Of a DNA stretch of 64,000 bases, positions 42,901 through 50,965 are shown in pieces. Within the stretch, counting starts at the first letter, position 1. Every line of letters begins with the position of its first letter. The position numbers were made by a program, and so were the translations under genes. The notes under the pieces were generated by a model. The model had not been told where the DNA came from, searched no databases, and was given only the letters and a program-made list of their open reading frames with translations. This stretch comes from Paenibacillus sp. FSL H3-0469 (GTDB taxonomy: Bacteria; Bacillota; Bacilli; Paenibacillales; Paenibacillaceae): contig NZ_CP150302.1 in the NCBI RefSeq assembly GCF_038051945.1, forward strand, positions 2,294,001-2,358,000. The letters run 5' to 3'.

Positions 42901-44249
42901 GCCTGCTGGCCGTCAGGACCTGTGAACATCCACTCGGCAGCATCCACATGCCACAGCAATGCGTGTCCGCGAAGTCCCATACCGTTCTCCTGGGCAAAAT
43001 TCACATATTTATCCGCCCCGTCGAACACATAAGTGCCCTCGGAAGGAGCCAGGAATTTGGGCTTCATTTCATAGGTAGCTGTAATGCTGTTGAAATGCTT
43101 CTTCAGCAGCTCCCCATAGACCCCTTCCATTTGCCAAGAGTACGCAGCAGCACCAATAGCGAAATCGTTCGCATAGATGTCTTTTAGCGCAGGGATATCC
43201 TGTTCAATGCTCATCTCAGGCGCAGGTTCAATAACTACATCATCTACATAAAAAGATAACGTATCCACAGTCTCCTCTGTAATATAAGGAGTCTCCACGA
43301 ACAGGTTCACCTCAGACGGCTGGTCGCTGTACTGGAAAGTCCCCTTCAGCAGATGCCATTGATCCCACTGATCCGCCTTAATATCAACCTTATCGATCGC
43401 ATTCCAGCTCTCGGAGCCGGCCTTCTTATACACTGTCATTTGCAGGCTTTTGTCGGCCTCCGGCTTCTCCTTCAGGCGCACATACAGCGAGAACTGGTAG
43501 CTCTTGCCCGGCCGCAGATGCTCCTTCACACTCAGGCTTGGCCCATGGAAGCTACGATCTCTTCCTTCGACCAGCATACTGTGAGTTCCGGTATTAGCCG
43601 TATCCTGACTCACCGACAACGATTCCGGGCCAATCCGGTTCTTCCAGCCCTGAAGCGTTCCGTCTTCAAAATCCGTGCGCAGCCCTTCCTCCCCTTCCGG
43701 GACTTCAGCCGCTGCGGTGGTAATCTTGATATCATCCACGTAGAATGCGGTTCCTGCTGCGGCTTCTGCATAAATCTCCGTGAAGCCTACCTTATCGCCT
43801 GTAATAAAAGTACCTTCCAGATACGTCCATTCCCCGGACCCCTTCGCTCCGCTAAGTTCCGCTACAAGCGTCCAGTCCTCTTTTTCGCCGATTTTGGTAT
43901 GTACCGTGAGTTTGACCGGCGCCGGAGATTTCACCCATGCTCCCACAGTGTAGGCTGTGTCCGGAGTCATGTGGTCCGTCAGAACCTGATTAGGCCCTTC
44001 CCAATCCTTGGTCCGTCCATCTACGTACAGACTGTAAGAGCCTCCATGATAGACCTCCTTCGTTACTGTAAGCTGTTCGTCGCCCTTCTTGGTCCAGCCC
44101 TGTGCGGTGCCGTCCTCAAAGTCCGAAGCAAGGACAACTGCCGGATCTCCCTCATCCGCAGCATAGGCCGGTGTCCGCATCGGCAGCACCGAAGCCGCCA
44201 GGACGACCAGCGCCAGCCCTAGGCTCATCATTCGTTTACGCTTGAGCAT
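39918..44249 (-). CDS. Surface-anchored modular endo-1,4-beta-xylanase (CBM22-CBM22-GH10-CBM9-CBM9-SLH3)
   Basis: The product is 1443 residues from the ATG at 44249, which follows AGGAGGGTACAG and starts a proper signal peptide (MLKRKRMMSLGLALVVLAAS, ending PAYA); the longer frame to 44387 runs over the promoter. Two CBM22-like modules (about 35-340) precede the GH10 barrel (about 345-690), with acid/base E482 in WDVVNEAI and nucleophile E590 in ITELDVD. Two CBM9-type modules follow (about 700-1085), then a Pro/Ser/Thr linker, a region of about 130 residues I cannot assign, and three SLH domains (about 1262-1443). It should cut xylan at the cell surface and feed the importer at 35463-39139. 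Confidence 0.95.
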   Translation of the reverse strand: MLKRKRMMSLGLALVVLAASVLPMRTPAYAADEGDPAVVLASDFEDGTAQGWTKKGDEQLTVTKEVYHGGSYSLYVDGRTKDWEGPNQVLTDHMTPDTAYTVGAWVKSPAPVKLTVHTKIGEKEDWTLVAELSGAKGSGEWTYLEGTFITGDKVGFTEIYAEAAAGTAFYVDDIKITTAAAEVPEGEEGLRTDFEDGTLQGWKNRIGPESLSVSQDTANTGTHSMLVEGRDRSFHGPSLSVKEHLRPGKSYQFSLYVRLKEKPEADKSLQMTVYKKAGSESWNAIDKVDIKADQWDQWHLLKGTFQYSDQPSEVNLFVETPYITEETVDTLSFYVDDVVIEPAPEMSIEQDIPALKDIYANDFAIGAAAYSWQMEGVYGELLKKHFNSITATYEMKPKFLAPSEGTYVFDGADKYVNFAQENGMGLRGHALLWHVDAAEWMFTGPDGQQASRELLLTRLQSYIETVMHRYKGKIYAWDVVNEAIADNGGGPDGMRLSPWYNLIGPDYIEKAFEFARAADPEAKLYYNDYYTEVPEKREHIYKLLKTLKAKNLIDGVGLQSHHGLFSPSISEIEKTIQQFSQLDLDIQITELDVDSGISPSSPLPADIAARQGKRYNDLFELYKKYKDTISSVSIWGVQDEKSYNNHAMLFDEQLKAKPAFWGAVDPSKLPAIHNVAVALEGTPQAGAAGKALWSKTAGVPLEQGSTVTAKVHTLWDTDNLYVKVDVTDASRNAEDKVELFLDENNGKTTAYQPDDRKISLPRSGSGTEGVSFTSTEREGGYIIEARIPLVTVKGAADAELGLDIRVSDAGVPDSVPAYWNDRSRSQDNDTSHYGVLRLSAMPNSAESLKGQVKIDGQMDAEWEKARPFQVTMSAAPYSTTAEARSMWTEDSLYLIIDVKDALLKADAANPWDQDSVEIFIDENFSRTPYYEGDDGQYRININNVASFGGGASDSRLTSAVVHTDTGYRVEAKINFGTIKGAAGSSIGLDLQINDDRGDGTRSTSKWNDRGEDTWRDTANFGILTFALPEAAPPTPTDGTSSSPSPGSAPSVKSPAPAAVFADGKLTVQTSPDKAGILNVDLAPDAVNQAVLQSLDSGILKIAVKPASGTQALQLGLPLQSLAAQPKIKEIRIESGFGAVLSLNTQLLKLQDTQAGDVLQLQVKRVGQDGWPAAVKTRLDGAAVLDFSLAIRGAKNTAVDAAALTLLLPYELKSGERAHQLAVYQVLENGKLAVVKDRQYDPATGYVSFKTKELGQYAAATVKLPDHKGSKWAAESVEALAASGILPLGAEASYETGVLMNRAEFAQLLVDAFDLQAGAAAPGFKDVSKDSPFAEAINIAGALGIVKGRADGLYSPSDTLSRQEMAVMLNRLIQLEQIKLKADPAAVPEFKDLNQLSAEASGAIEKLQAAGVIQGAQNGNFLPMAQMTKEQAAVVVYRIIGLNP

Positions 44250-44274
44250 CTGTACCCTCCTAAGAATCTTCTTT

Positions 44275-44288
44275 ATAAAGCGCTTACA
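44275..44288 (-). promoter_or_regulatory. Cre-like site 1 at the xylanase promoter
   Basis: On the minus strand TGTAAGCGCTTTAT matches 12 of 14 positions of the CcpA consensus and lies between the -10 and the start codon. Confidence 0.6.
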
Positions 44289-44294
44289 GATTGA

Positions 44295-44322
44295 ATTATA
44301 GCGGATTGGAAATCGTTTACAA
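44295..44322 (-). promoter_or_regulatory. Xylanase promoter
   Basis: On the minus strand TTGTAA (44322-44317), a 16-bp spacer and a perfect TATAAT (44300-44295). It is bracketed by two cre-like sites and preceded by the 19-bp box. Confidence 0.75.
44308..44321 (-). promoter_or_regulatory. Cre-like site 2 overlapping the xylanase -35
   Basis: On the minus strand TGTAAACGATTTCC matches 13 of 14 consensus positions and covers most of the -35 hexamer, the classic place for CcpA repression. Confidence 0.7.
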
Positions 44323-44338
44323 ATAACAATTTGATAGG

Positions 44339-44357
44339 ATTGATAACAAAATGATAA
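44339..44357. promoter_or_regulatory. Shared 19-bp box, copy at the xylanase gene
   Basis: ATTGATAACAAAATGATAA is identical to 39239-39257 and stands 38 bp from the -10 in both places. Candidate site for the YesN-like regulator at 32112-33719. Confidence 0.75.
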
Positions 44358-44417
44358 TAAGAGCGGAGAAAAACCCGCCATAGTCACCCCCGGCTCCTTC
44401 CCCCTTGCACCAGCACG

Positions 44418-44790
44418 GCAACATCCGGCGCAATGTGATCGGTTTTTCGATTACATTTGAACCACACACCACCATCCGGCGCAATGTAATCGGTTTTTCG
44501 ATTACATTGGGTCCGCACGGCACCATCCGGCGCAAGGTAGTCGGTTTTTCGATTACATTTGGTCCGCACAGCACCATCCGGCGCAATGTGATCGGTTTTT
44601 CGATTACATTTGATCCGCGCGGCACCATCCGGCGCAATGTGATCGGTTTTTCGATTACATTTGGTCCGCACAGCACCATCCGGCGCAATGTGATCGGTTT
44701 TTCGATTACATTTGGTCCACGGACCTACGTCTCACCCATTGTGTTCGGTATTTCGCATACATTTGGCCCGCGCACCTACCCAAACAACGC
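44418..44790. repeat. Tandem array 3, 51-bp units
   Basis: CCGGCGCAA starts at 44425, 44476, 44527, 44578, 44629 and 44680, always 51 bp apart, with a degenerate seventh unit near 44731. Each unit carries a stem-loop of the form TGTRATCG - 6 nt - CGATTACA, the same core as array 2, but the rest of the unit differs from array 2. It starts a few bases beyond the GH95 terminator and ends about 60 bp from the 19-bp box of the xylanase promoter. Confidence 0.92.
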
Positions 44791-44795
44791 AAAAA

Positions 44796-44824
44796 CAGCA
44801 CGCTCCACAATCTGAAGCGTGCTG
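44796..44824 (-). terminator. Terminator of the fucoside-type operon
   Basis: On the minus strand CAGCACGCT, an 11-nt loop and AGCGTGCTG are followed by TTTTTG. It lies 37 bp beyond the GH95 stop. Confidence 0.85.
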
Positions 44825-44860
44825 CAATTTGCATAACTGTTGTTCACTCTGTCTTATCTG

Positions 44861-47230
44861 CTAAGCATACCGTACCACAACACGTTCCCCCGCCTGCATC
44901 TCAATACTCACCAGGCCGTCCGAATCCGGCTCCAGCAATAGCCGGTCTTCTCCGCGCGTAATCTCCAGAGGGCGCTCTGCCAGCACCCGGCAGACTCCCC
45001 CAAGATGAGCAGTAACCTCCGCTTGCCCGAGAACGCCAGCGCTCCAGGTCAGGTTCACTTCATAGCCGCCCCGGGCCCGCAGGCCCTTCACCCGGCCTTC
45101 GCCCCAGCTTGAAGGCAAGGCTGGCAGAAACTCCAGATACCCTTGATGCGATTGCAGCAGCATCTCGGCAATTCCGGCTGTAGCTGCGAAGTTCCCGTCA
45201 ATCTGGAACGGCGGATGGGCGTCGAACAGGTTCGGGTAGACGCCGCCGCGTTCATTGTTAACGGCCTCCGGCTGAACTAGTGTCAGCAGGTTAGTGATCA
45301 GCTGCTTGGCGCGGTCACCTTCCTTGAATCTGGCCCATAGGCCAATTTTCCAGCCCAGGCTCCAGCCAGTTCCGCCGTCCCCGCGAATCTCCAGCGACGT
45401 TCTGGCCGCTTCGAACAGCTCAGGCGCCAGCGCCGCAGTGACCGATCTTCCCGGGTAGACTCCGACCAGATGGGAGACATGGCGGTGATGCACATCCTCA
45501 TCCTCCATATCCGCCGACCACTCCTGCAGCCGGCCTCCGGCACCAATCTTGAGTGGCAGCAACCGCGCGCGGGCGGCTACCAGCTCAGCCGCGAATTCGC
45601 CGTCCAGCTCAAGCAAGCCGGCAGCAAGACTGCAGTTCGTGAACAGCTCCGCGATCAGCGACAGATCCATGGTTGCCGCTTCGCTGACGGCATACTTCTT
45701 GTCGCCGTCTACGATTTTGTGCTCAGGAGAGGTCGATGGTGAGGTAATCAGGTACCCCTCCGGGTTCTCGATCAGCCAGTCCAGGCAGAACAAGGCCGCT
45801 TCCTTCATTACCGGATATGCGGTCTCCCGAAGATAGGACAGATCGCCGCTGAAGGCATAATGCTCCCACAGATGCTGGGTAAGCCATACCCCGCCCATCG
45901 CCCAGGATGCCCAGACCGGGTCTCCGTCGCCGTAGCCGCCAACGGGAGCCGACTGCGCCCAGAGATCGGCATTATGATGGGCTACCCAGCCGCGCGCGCC
46001 ATAGTTAATCCGGGCCGTCTCACTGCCGCCAGCCGCCAGCCTCCGGGTATAGTCAATCAGCGGCTGATGCAGCTCGGACAGATTGGTGACCTCTGCTGGC
46101 CAATAATTCATCTCCGCATTGATATTCAGTGTGTAATTGCTGCTCCACGGCGCCCGGGTATCCTGGTTCCAGATGCCCTGGAGGTTCGCCGGCTGTGTGC
46201 CGGGACGGGAGCTGGCAATCAGCAGATAACGGCCGTAATGGAACAGAAGCTCTACCAGCCCCGGATCATTGCTGCCGTAGGCGGCAATTCTCTGATCCGT
46301 CGGCATGCCCTCTGGAGCCAGGCTCTCTCCCAGATGCAGCTCTACCCGGTCAAACAGCTCCCGGTGATCGTCAACATGACGGCCCAGCAGCCCGGCATAA
46401 GGCTCACCAATGATCCGCTGTACAGCCCCAGCTGTCTGCTGACTTACATCATAATCCGCCTTCACTGTGCCGGATTCCGCATCGAAGGAGGTTGCCGCGC
46501 TGAAGTATAGAACCGCTTCCGTTGCGCCGGTAACCTGGATACCGTCTGCACTTGCTTCCAGACGGCCTCCAGTCTGGACCGCAGCCAGACGGCCGTGGAA
46601 CTTCAGACTCCGCGGGGACTCTCCGCCGTAACGGACCGGCTGATCGACTTCGTAATAATTCGGCGCCACATATTCAGGAGCATGTCCGCTAATCGTGTAT
46701 TGCTCTCCGTTTGCTTCCGAACGGTGACGGAGCGGACTGTCCAGCTTCGCCCGGAAGCTGAGGCGGTGCTCCTCGCTGGCCGTTAAGCGGACAATGATCG
46801 CCTGGTCCGGGTGAGAGGCGAAGACCTCCCGGGTATACCGGACACCGCCGATTACATAGGAGACGGTACCAACACCCGTGGACAAGTCCAGCTTCCGGCT
46901 ATATTCCCCGTCTATGGTCTGCCCATGCTCCATCGTAAGCAGCAGATCCCCGAATGGCAGATAGGACTGGGCGTAGGGGCCCATCATTTTTTTGCATAGT
47001 TCATCCGCTTCTTCATTTCTGCCTTCTGCAATCAGCGCCCGAACCTTAGGAAGAACCTCACGGGCTCCCGGATTATTCCAGTCTGTCTTGTACCCGGACC
47101 ACAGCGTGTCCTCATTCAGCGCCAGACGCTCCTTCTCAATGCCGCCAAAAATCATGGCTCCCAGCCGTCCGTTCCCGACTGGAAGCGCCTCCACCCAAAA
47201 AGTGGCAGGGGTATTAAATGAAATATTCAT
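44861..47230 (-). CDS. GH95 alpha-L-fucosidase (or alpha-L-galactosidase)
   Basis: The product is 789 residues from the ATG at 47230; the longer frame from 47248 has the GGAGG inside its first codons. The N-terminal beta-domain opens [20 protein letters not shown] and continues NEDTLWSG, both standard for GH95. In the helical barrel, NLQGIWN and [14 protein letters not shown] carry the asparagines that hold the catalytic water, TSPSTSPEH contains the candidate acid, and [19 protein letters not shown] closes the site. No signal peptide, so it acts on imported, alpha-1,2-fucosylated (or galactosylated, e.g. xyloglucan-derived) oligosaccharides. It ends the importer operon. Confidence 0.9.
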   Translation of the reverse strand: MNISFNTPATFWVEALPVGNGRLGAMIFGGIEKERLALNEDTLWSGYKTDWNNPGAREVLPKVRALIAEGRNEEADELCKKMMGPYAQSYLPFGDLLLTMEHGQTIDGEYSRKLDLSTGVGTVSYVIGGVRYTREVFASHPDQAIIVRLTASEEHRLSFRAKLDSPLRHRSEANGEQYTISGHAPEYVAPNYYEVDQPVRYGGESPRSLKFHGRLAAVQTGGRLEASADGIQVTGATEAVLYFSAATSFDAESGTVKADYDVSQQTAGAVQRIIGEPYAGLLGRHVDDHRELFDRVELHLGESLAPEGMPTDQRIAAYGSNDPGLVELLFHYGRYLLIASSRPGTQPANLQGIWNQDTRAPWSSNYTLNINAEMNYWPAEVTNLSELHQPLIDYTRRLAAGGSETARINYGARGWVAHHNADLWAQSAPVGGYGDGDPVWASWAMGGVWLTQHLWEHYAFSGDLSYLRETAYPVMKEAALFCLDWLIENPEGYLITSPSTSPEHKIVDGDKKYAVSEAATMDLSLIAELFTNCSLAAGLLELDGEFAAELVAARARLLPLKIGAGGRLQEWSADMEDEDVHHRHVSHLVGVYPGRSVTAALAPELFEAARTSLEIRGDGGTGWSLGWKIGLWARFKEGDRAKQLITNLLTLVQPEAVNNERGGVYPNLFDAHPPFQIDGNFAATAGIAEMLLQSHQGYLEFLPALPSSWGEGRVKGLRARGGYEVNLTWSAGVLGQAEVTAHLGGVCRVLAERPLEITRGEDRLLLEPDSDGLVSIEMQAGERVVVRYA

Positions 47231-47324
47231 TGCGCAGCTTACCTCCATACACCTTAATTTCTAATCTGGCTGAACCCTTCCATCCTGATCAATCCTGATA
47301 ACCCTTTCATTATATAGGCATCTG

Positions 47325-49058
47325 TCAGGAAAGACGAATCCGCAGAGTATACTCAAGCGGAGTAATGAGCGTTACGATGACTTTCTGGCAGCCTTCGGGA
47401 TAGCTCATCCCGCGGATATCGGCCAGATGATGCTCATGACAGCCCTGCTCAAGCTCCATCCAATCCTCCCCGGAGCTGTAGCGCAGCGTCCCGGCGGTCC
47501 AGAAGGATGTCTCGCTCATACCCGGTACCGGCGTCAGCGCTGAGCCTTCGAGTCTGCCCTCGCTGCCGAAGAGCAGGACAATCTGGGTCAGCACATCTGC
47601 CGGGGACGGCGCTGAGAAGTGCAGATCCCAGCCAGCTTCCCACTCGCTTACCTTCACGCAGACACTGCTGGTCTGGTTATGGGTAAGCGGCCGCTCGCTA
47701 TGAGGCAGCAGATACCACGGGCTGGCAGGCAAGCCGGTGCGCGGAGGCAGCTTATCTGCGGGAATAGTGCCATAGTAGCCCTTATCGGCAGCAGACTCCA
47801 GTTGGAATCCGTCCGCTGTCTCTGTCAGTGAATCCATCGTAATCTGTCCCGGCCCGAAGCTTGAAGCCAGCTGAACCCCCAGCAGCCTTGCCCGGCCATG
47901 CCGCAGCGAGAACAGCGAGGAAGCCTCGGTCATCACGCTTACACTGGTCTCTCCGCTGCGTACCCGGGCAACCGGTGCGCCGAATTCCGTATGCTGCTTG
48001 CTGTGGCGGACAGGCCCGCCGTAGCCGTCCTGACCGATCCGGCCGATCAGCTCCTGACGGTTGAACGCGCCATCTATTACCTTGCGGTAGCTGTCCGGCA
48101 GTTCTCCCGGCGCGACTGAGGCCGCCTGCATCTGCGGATAGAGCAGGAATCCCAGCATAATCTGATTGGGCAGCGAGCCCGGATGCATCACCGAGCGGCT
48201 TGCCAGCTCCGCAAGAGCTGCGAATTCCGGGTCGCGGTCCTGCTCTGCCATCAGCTGATAGCACAGATAATAGTCAGCCAGCGAGTAGACGCTGCCGAAA
48301 TCCTGCCGCCCCGAATAATCGGTGACCACCTCACCGTCCGGGTGAACCAGATATTTCATCATCCGCAGATTCTGGCGGACCGGCTCCAGCAGCTCAGGGC
48401 GGTTCAGATCCTGCGCGGCGTAATAGAGCATAATGTCACTGACCGTATTGTAGATTCCGTTACTCCGCTCCGTCCATTCGCCGTCCGGCGTAATGTCCAT
48501 CCCCTCTTGAAGCCATTCTCCGGCTCTTGCCTGCAGCTCCTCCAGGGCAAAAATCCGGTATAAAGACCCCAGCGCGGCAGTCAGCACCCAGCGGTGATTC
48601 GGGGTATGCACACCCCCGGTCAGCATCGCCGGAATCGTCCGTTCCAGGAAGACTCTTATCTGATCCGTTACCGGCTTCAGCGGCGGCCAGCTCTGCCGCT
48701 CCAGCAGCGTGAGGATATTGGCTAATCCGACCACCACGAACGCCGTATCCGGCGGGGAATGATAATTCGTCCAGCCCGGCGAGATCGTGCCGTCCTCATG
48801 CTGGAACCGCAGCATGAACGCCATCCCCTCATGCAGCTGCTCCAGCAGTACTATATCCCGGTAATACCGGGACTGCTCATTCACCAGCGCAGCCGCCCAT
48901 GCCGCCAGATACTGGGCCGTGCCGGTGTGATTCGGCCAGGCTACGCCGCTCAGCGGATCACGCACACCCCCGAAGTACCGGCTCTCCCGGTCATTAATCT
49001 GCAGCTCCATGGATTCCTGTGTCCATTTGTCATTAATGTCCGTTATCTTCTTGAACAT
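47325..49058 (-). CDS. Unrecognised protein, probable (alpha/alpha)-barrel carbohydrate enzyme
   Basis: The product is 577 residues from the ATG at 49058 (GGGTGAG ahead, 8 bp after the permease stop); the longer frame to 49121 would overlap the permease by 55 bp. I cannot assign a family. The first 350 residues are helical with aromatic-rich turns (WPNHTGTAQYLAAWAAAL, WTNYHSPPDTAFVVVG, GGVHTPNHRWVLTAALG), a pattern of toroid polysaccharide lyases and hydrolases such as heparinase II/III relatives. The last 200 look beta-rich, as in the sandwich domain those enzymes carry. No signal peptide. Between an importer and GH95, it probably acts on the same oligosaccharide. Confidence 0.75.
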   Translation of the reverse strand: MFKKITDINDKWTQESMELQINDRESRYFGGVRDPLSGVAWPNHTGTAQYLAAWAAALVNEQSRYYRDIVLLEQLHEGMAFMLRFQHEDGTISPGWTNYHSPPDTAFVVVGLANILTLLERQSWPPLKPVTDQIRVFLERTIPAMLTGGVHTPNHRWVLTAALGSLYRIFALEELQARAGEWLQEGMDITPDGEWTERSNGIYNTVSDIMLYYAAQDLNRPELLEPVRQNLRMMKYLVHPDGEVVTDYSGRQDFGSVYSLADYYLCYQLMAEQDRDPEFAALAELASRSVMHPGSLPNQIMLGFLLYPQMQAASVAPGELPDSYRKVIDGAFNRQELIGRIGQDGYGGPVRHSKQHTEFGAPVARVRSGETSVSVMTEASSLFSLRHGRARLLGVQLASSFGPGQITMDSLTETADGFQLESAADKGYYGTIPADKLPPRTGLPASPWYLLPHSERPLTHNQTSSVCVKVSEWEAGWDLHFSAPSPADVLTQIVLLFGSEGRLEGSALTPVPGMSETSFWTAGTLRYSSGEDWMELEQGCHEHHLADIRGMSYPEGCQKVIVTLITPLEYTLRIRLS

Positions 49059-49066
49059 CTGTCTGC

Positions 49067-49939
49067 TCACCCTTTCACCGCCCCGGTCATCACACCGGAG
49101 ACGAAGTATCTTTGCAGCCATGGATAGACGAGTAGAATAGGCACTGTGGCGAACACTACAGTAGCCGCCTTCAGACTCTCCGGCACAACCGTGCTGATCG
49201 CATTCCCCTCCATTCTCATCATATCGGTAACCTGGCTGTTCTGGATCATATGATAGAGCTTAAGCTGGAGCGGATACAGCTCCGGCTTCGTGATATACAT
49301 CAGCGTATCCTGGAATCCGTTCCATCTGCCGACGGCATAGAACAAGCTTAGGGTAGCAAGCACCGGCATGGATAACGGCAGAATGATACGGATTAGCGTC
49401 CCGAACTGGCTGCTGCCGTCGATCTCAGCGGACTCCTTGAGCGCGTCCGGAATACCGGCCAGAAAAGAAATCAGGATAATCATATAGAAGGGGCTGATCA
49501 GACCGGGCAGCACCAGCGCCCAGATCGTATTCAGCAAATGCAGCTCCCGTGTCAGAATATACTCTGGAATAATACCGCCGCTGAAGAACATGGTGACGAC
49601 AATGATGAACATGAAGATTTTACGGCCCTTCAGATCCTTCTTCGACAGGGCGTAGCCCGCCGCAACCGTCATCATCATGCACAGCGCTGTGAACAGCACC
49701 GTCAGGAATATCGTGAAGACCAGCGAGCGGATCATCGCGGCATCACCGAACACTTTTTTATACGCCTCAATATTGAAGTCCATAGGGAATAAAGTCACTT
49801 TGCCCGAAGCAATCGGGACCGTTCCGCTGAAGGATACAGCGAGAATATGCACGAACGGAATCAGACATGCCAGCACCGATAAGGTCAAGCAGATCACAAT
49901 CCATGTATCAAACGCCTTGTTAGCTGCTCTTTCATTCAT
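49067..49939 (-). CDS. Sugar ABC transporter permease (LplC type), fucoside-type importer
   Basis: The product is about 290 residues. The best start is the ATG at 49939, 8 nt after GGGAG; a GTG at 49948 adds three residues. Six hydrophobic segments, the EAA loop LKESAEIDGSSQFGTLIRI and the C-terminal GVMTGAVKG are typical of LplC-type permeases. It follows the partner permease by 27 bp. No ATPase is encoded in the operon. Confidence 0.9.
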   Translation of the reverse strand: MNERAANKAFDTWIVICLTLSVLACLIPFVHILAVSFSGTVPIASGKVTLFPMDFNIEAYKKVFGDAAMIRSLVFTIFLTVLFTALCMMMTVAAGYALSKKDLKGRKIFMFIIVVTMFFSGGIIPEYILTRELHLLNTIWALVLPGLISPFYMIILISFLAGIPDALKESAEIDGSSQFGTLIRIILPLSMPVLATLSLFYAVGRWNGFQDTLMYITKPELYPLQLKLYHMIQNSQVTDMMRMEGNAISTVVPESLKAATVVFATVPILLVYPWLQRYFVSGVMTGAVKG

Positions 49940-49966
49940 AATGTACACTCCCGATCCAAAGGTTGA

Positions 49967-50869
49967 TTATAGGATGCTCTCGTCTGTAAGCTTCTTGGAA
50001 ATATAGTTCGCTGCCAGCAGGAATAGAAGTCCGACCACCGCCTGGAACAACCCAACCACCGTAGCCAGCGTATACTGCCCCGATTCCAGACCGATCCGGT
50101 AGACAAAGGTACTCAGCACATCCGAGTATTCCATAACCGCAAGGTTACCGATCACGAACGGCCGCTCGAAGCCAATCGAGATCATGTTGCCCAGATTAAT
50201 GATCAAGAGCGTAACAATCGTCGGCTTGATTCCCGGGATCGTAATATGCAGAATGCGCTTGATTCTTCCGGCCCCATCGACCTCCGCCGCTTCGAACAGC
50301 TCTTTATTGATGCCCGCGAGTGCCGCCAGATAGAGAATCGTCCCCCAGCCTGCGCTCTGCCAGACACCGGTCAGCAGGTAGGTGATCAGCCAATAATTTT
50401 TGTCAGAGAGAAAAGGAATGGCATCCAGCCCCAGGCTCGTTAACAGGTTGTTAATCATCCCCGACTGCTGGCCGAAGAGCTGGTACACGATCCCGCCGAT
50501 GATTACCCAGGAAATAAAATGCGGAATATACAGAATCGTCTGAGACAGCTTCTTGAACCAGACCACCTTCAGCTCAAACAGCATGATCGCAATAATTAAA
50601 GGGGCGGGAAAAGAGACGATCAGATCCAGAACGTTCAGCATCAACGTGTTGCGTAAGGTTATATAAAAGTCCTGATTCGCAAATACCTCGCGGAATCCGT
50701 CAAGACCAATCCATTCACTGCCACCGATGCCTTTGAAAAAGTTGAAGTCCTTGAACGCAATCTGCACTCCATACATTGGACCGTACTTGAAAATAATAAA
50801 GAACAGGATGGGTAAGACCAGCAATGCGTACATCTGCCAATTTCTGCGGAAATAACGGGTGTATCCCAC
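49967..50869 (-). CDS. Sugar ABC transporter permease (LplB type), fucoside-type importer
   Basis: The product is 300 residues from the GTG at 50869, seven bases after GGAGGAGG; the longer frame from 50950 translates that ribosome-binding site as GGG. YGVQIAFKDFNFFKGIGGSEW after the first membrane segment and the EAA loop FEAAEVDGAGRIKRILHI mark the LplB type. It lies between receptor and second permease. Confidence 0.9.
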   Translation of the reverse strand: MGYTRYFRRNWQMYALLVLPILFFIIFKYGPMYGVQIAFKDFNFFKGIGGSEWIGLDGFREVFANQDFYITLRNTLMLNVLDLIVSFPAPLIIAIMLFELKVVWFKKLSQTILYIPHFISWVIIGGIVYQLFGQQSGMINNLLTSLGLDAIPFLSDKNYWLITYLLTGVWQSAGWGTILYLAALAGINKELFEAAEVDGAGRIKRILHITIPGIKPTIVTLLIINLGNMISIGFERPFVIGNLAVMEYSDVLSTFVYRIGLESGQYTLATVVGLFQAVVGLLFLLAANYISKKLTDESIL

Positions 50870-50965
50870 AACGATTCCTCCTCCACTATGCCATGAGGCT
50901 GTAAGGGGAAGCAGCCAAGACCGGCGGCCCTGCCGCTCCCCCTCCCTCACAGACCGCTAATTCAA

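Noticed and set aside
44249..44387. Longer N-terminus for the xylanase
   Set aside because: The extra 46 residues would cover the -10, the -35 and both cre-like sites and precede a complete signal peptide with its own AGGAGG.
44317..44815. Repetitive small proteins on either strand of array 3
   Set aside because: Same period effect as above; no ribosome-binding site outside the repeat itself and no conserved start.
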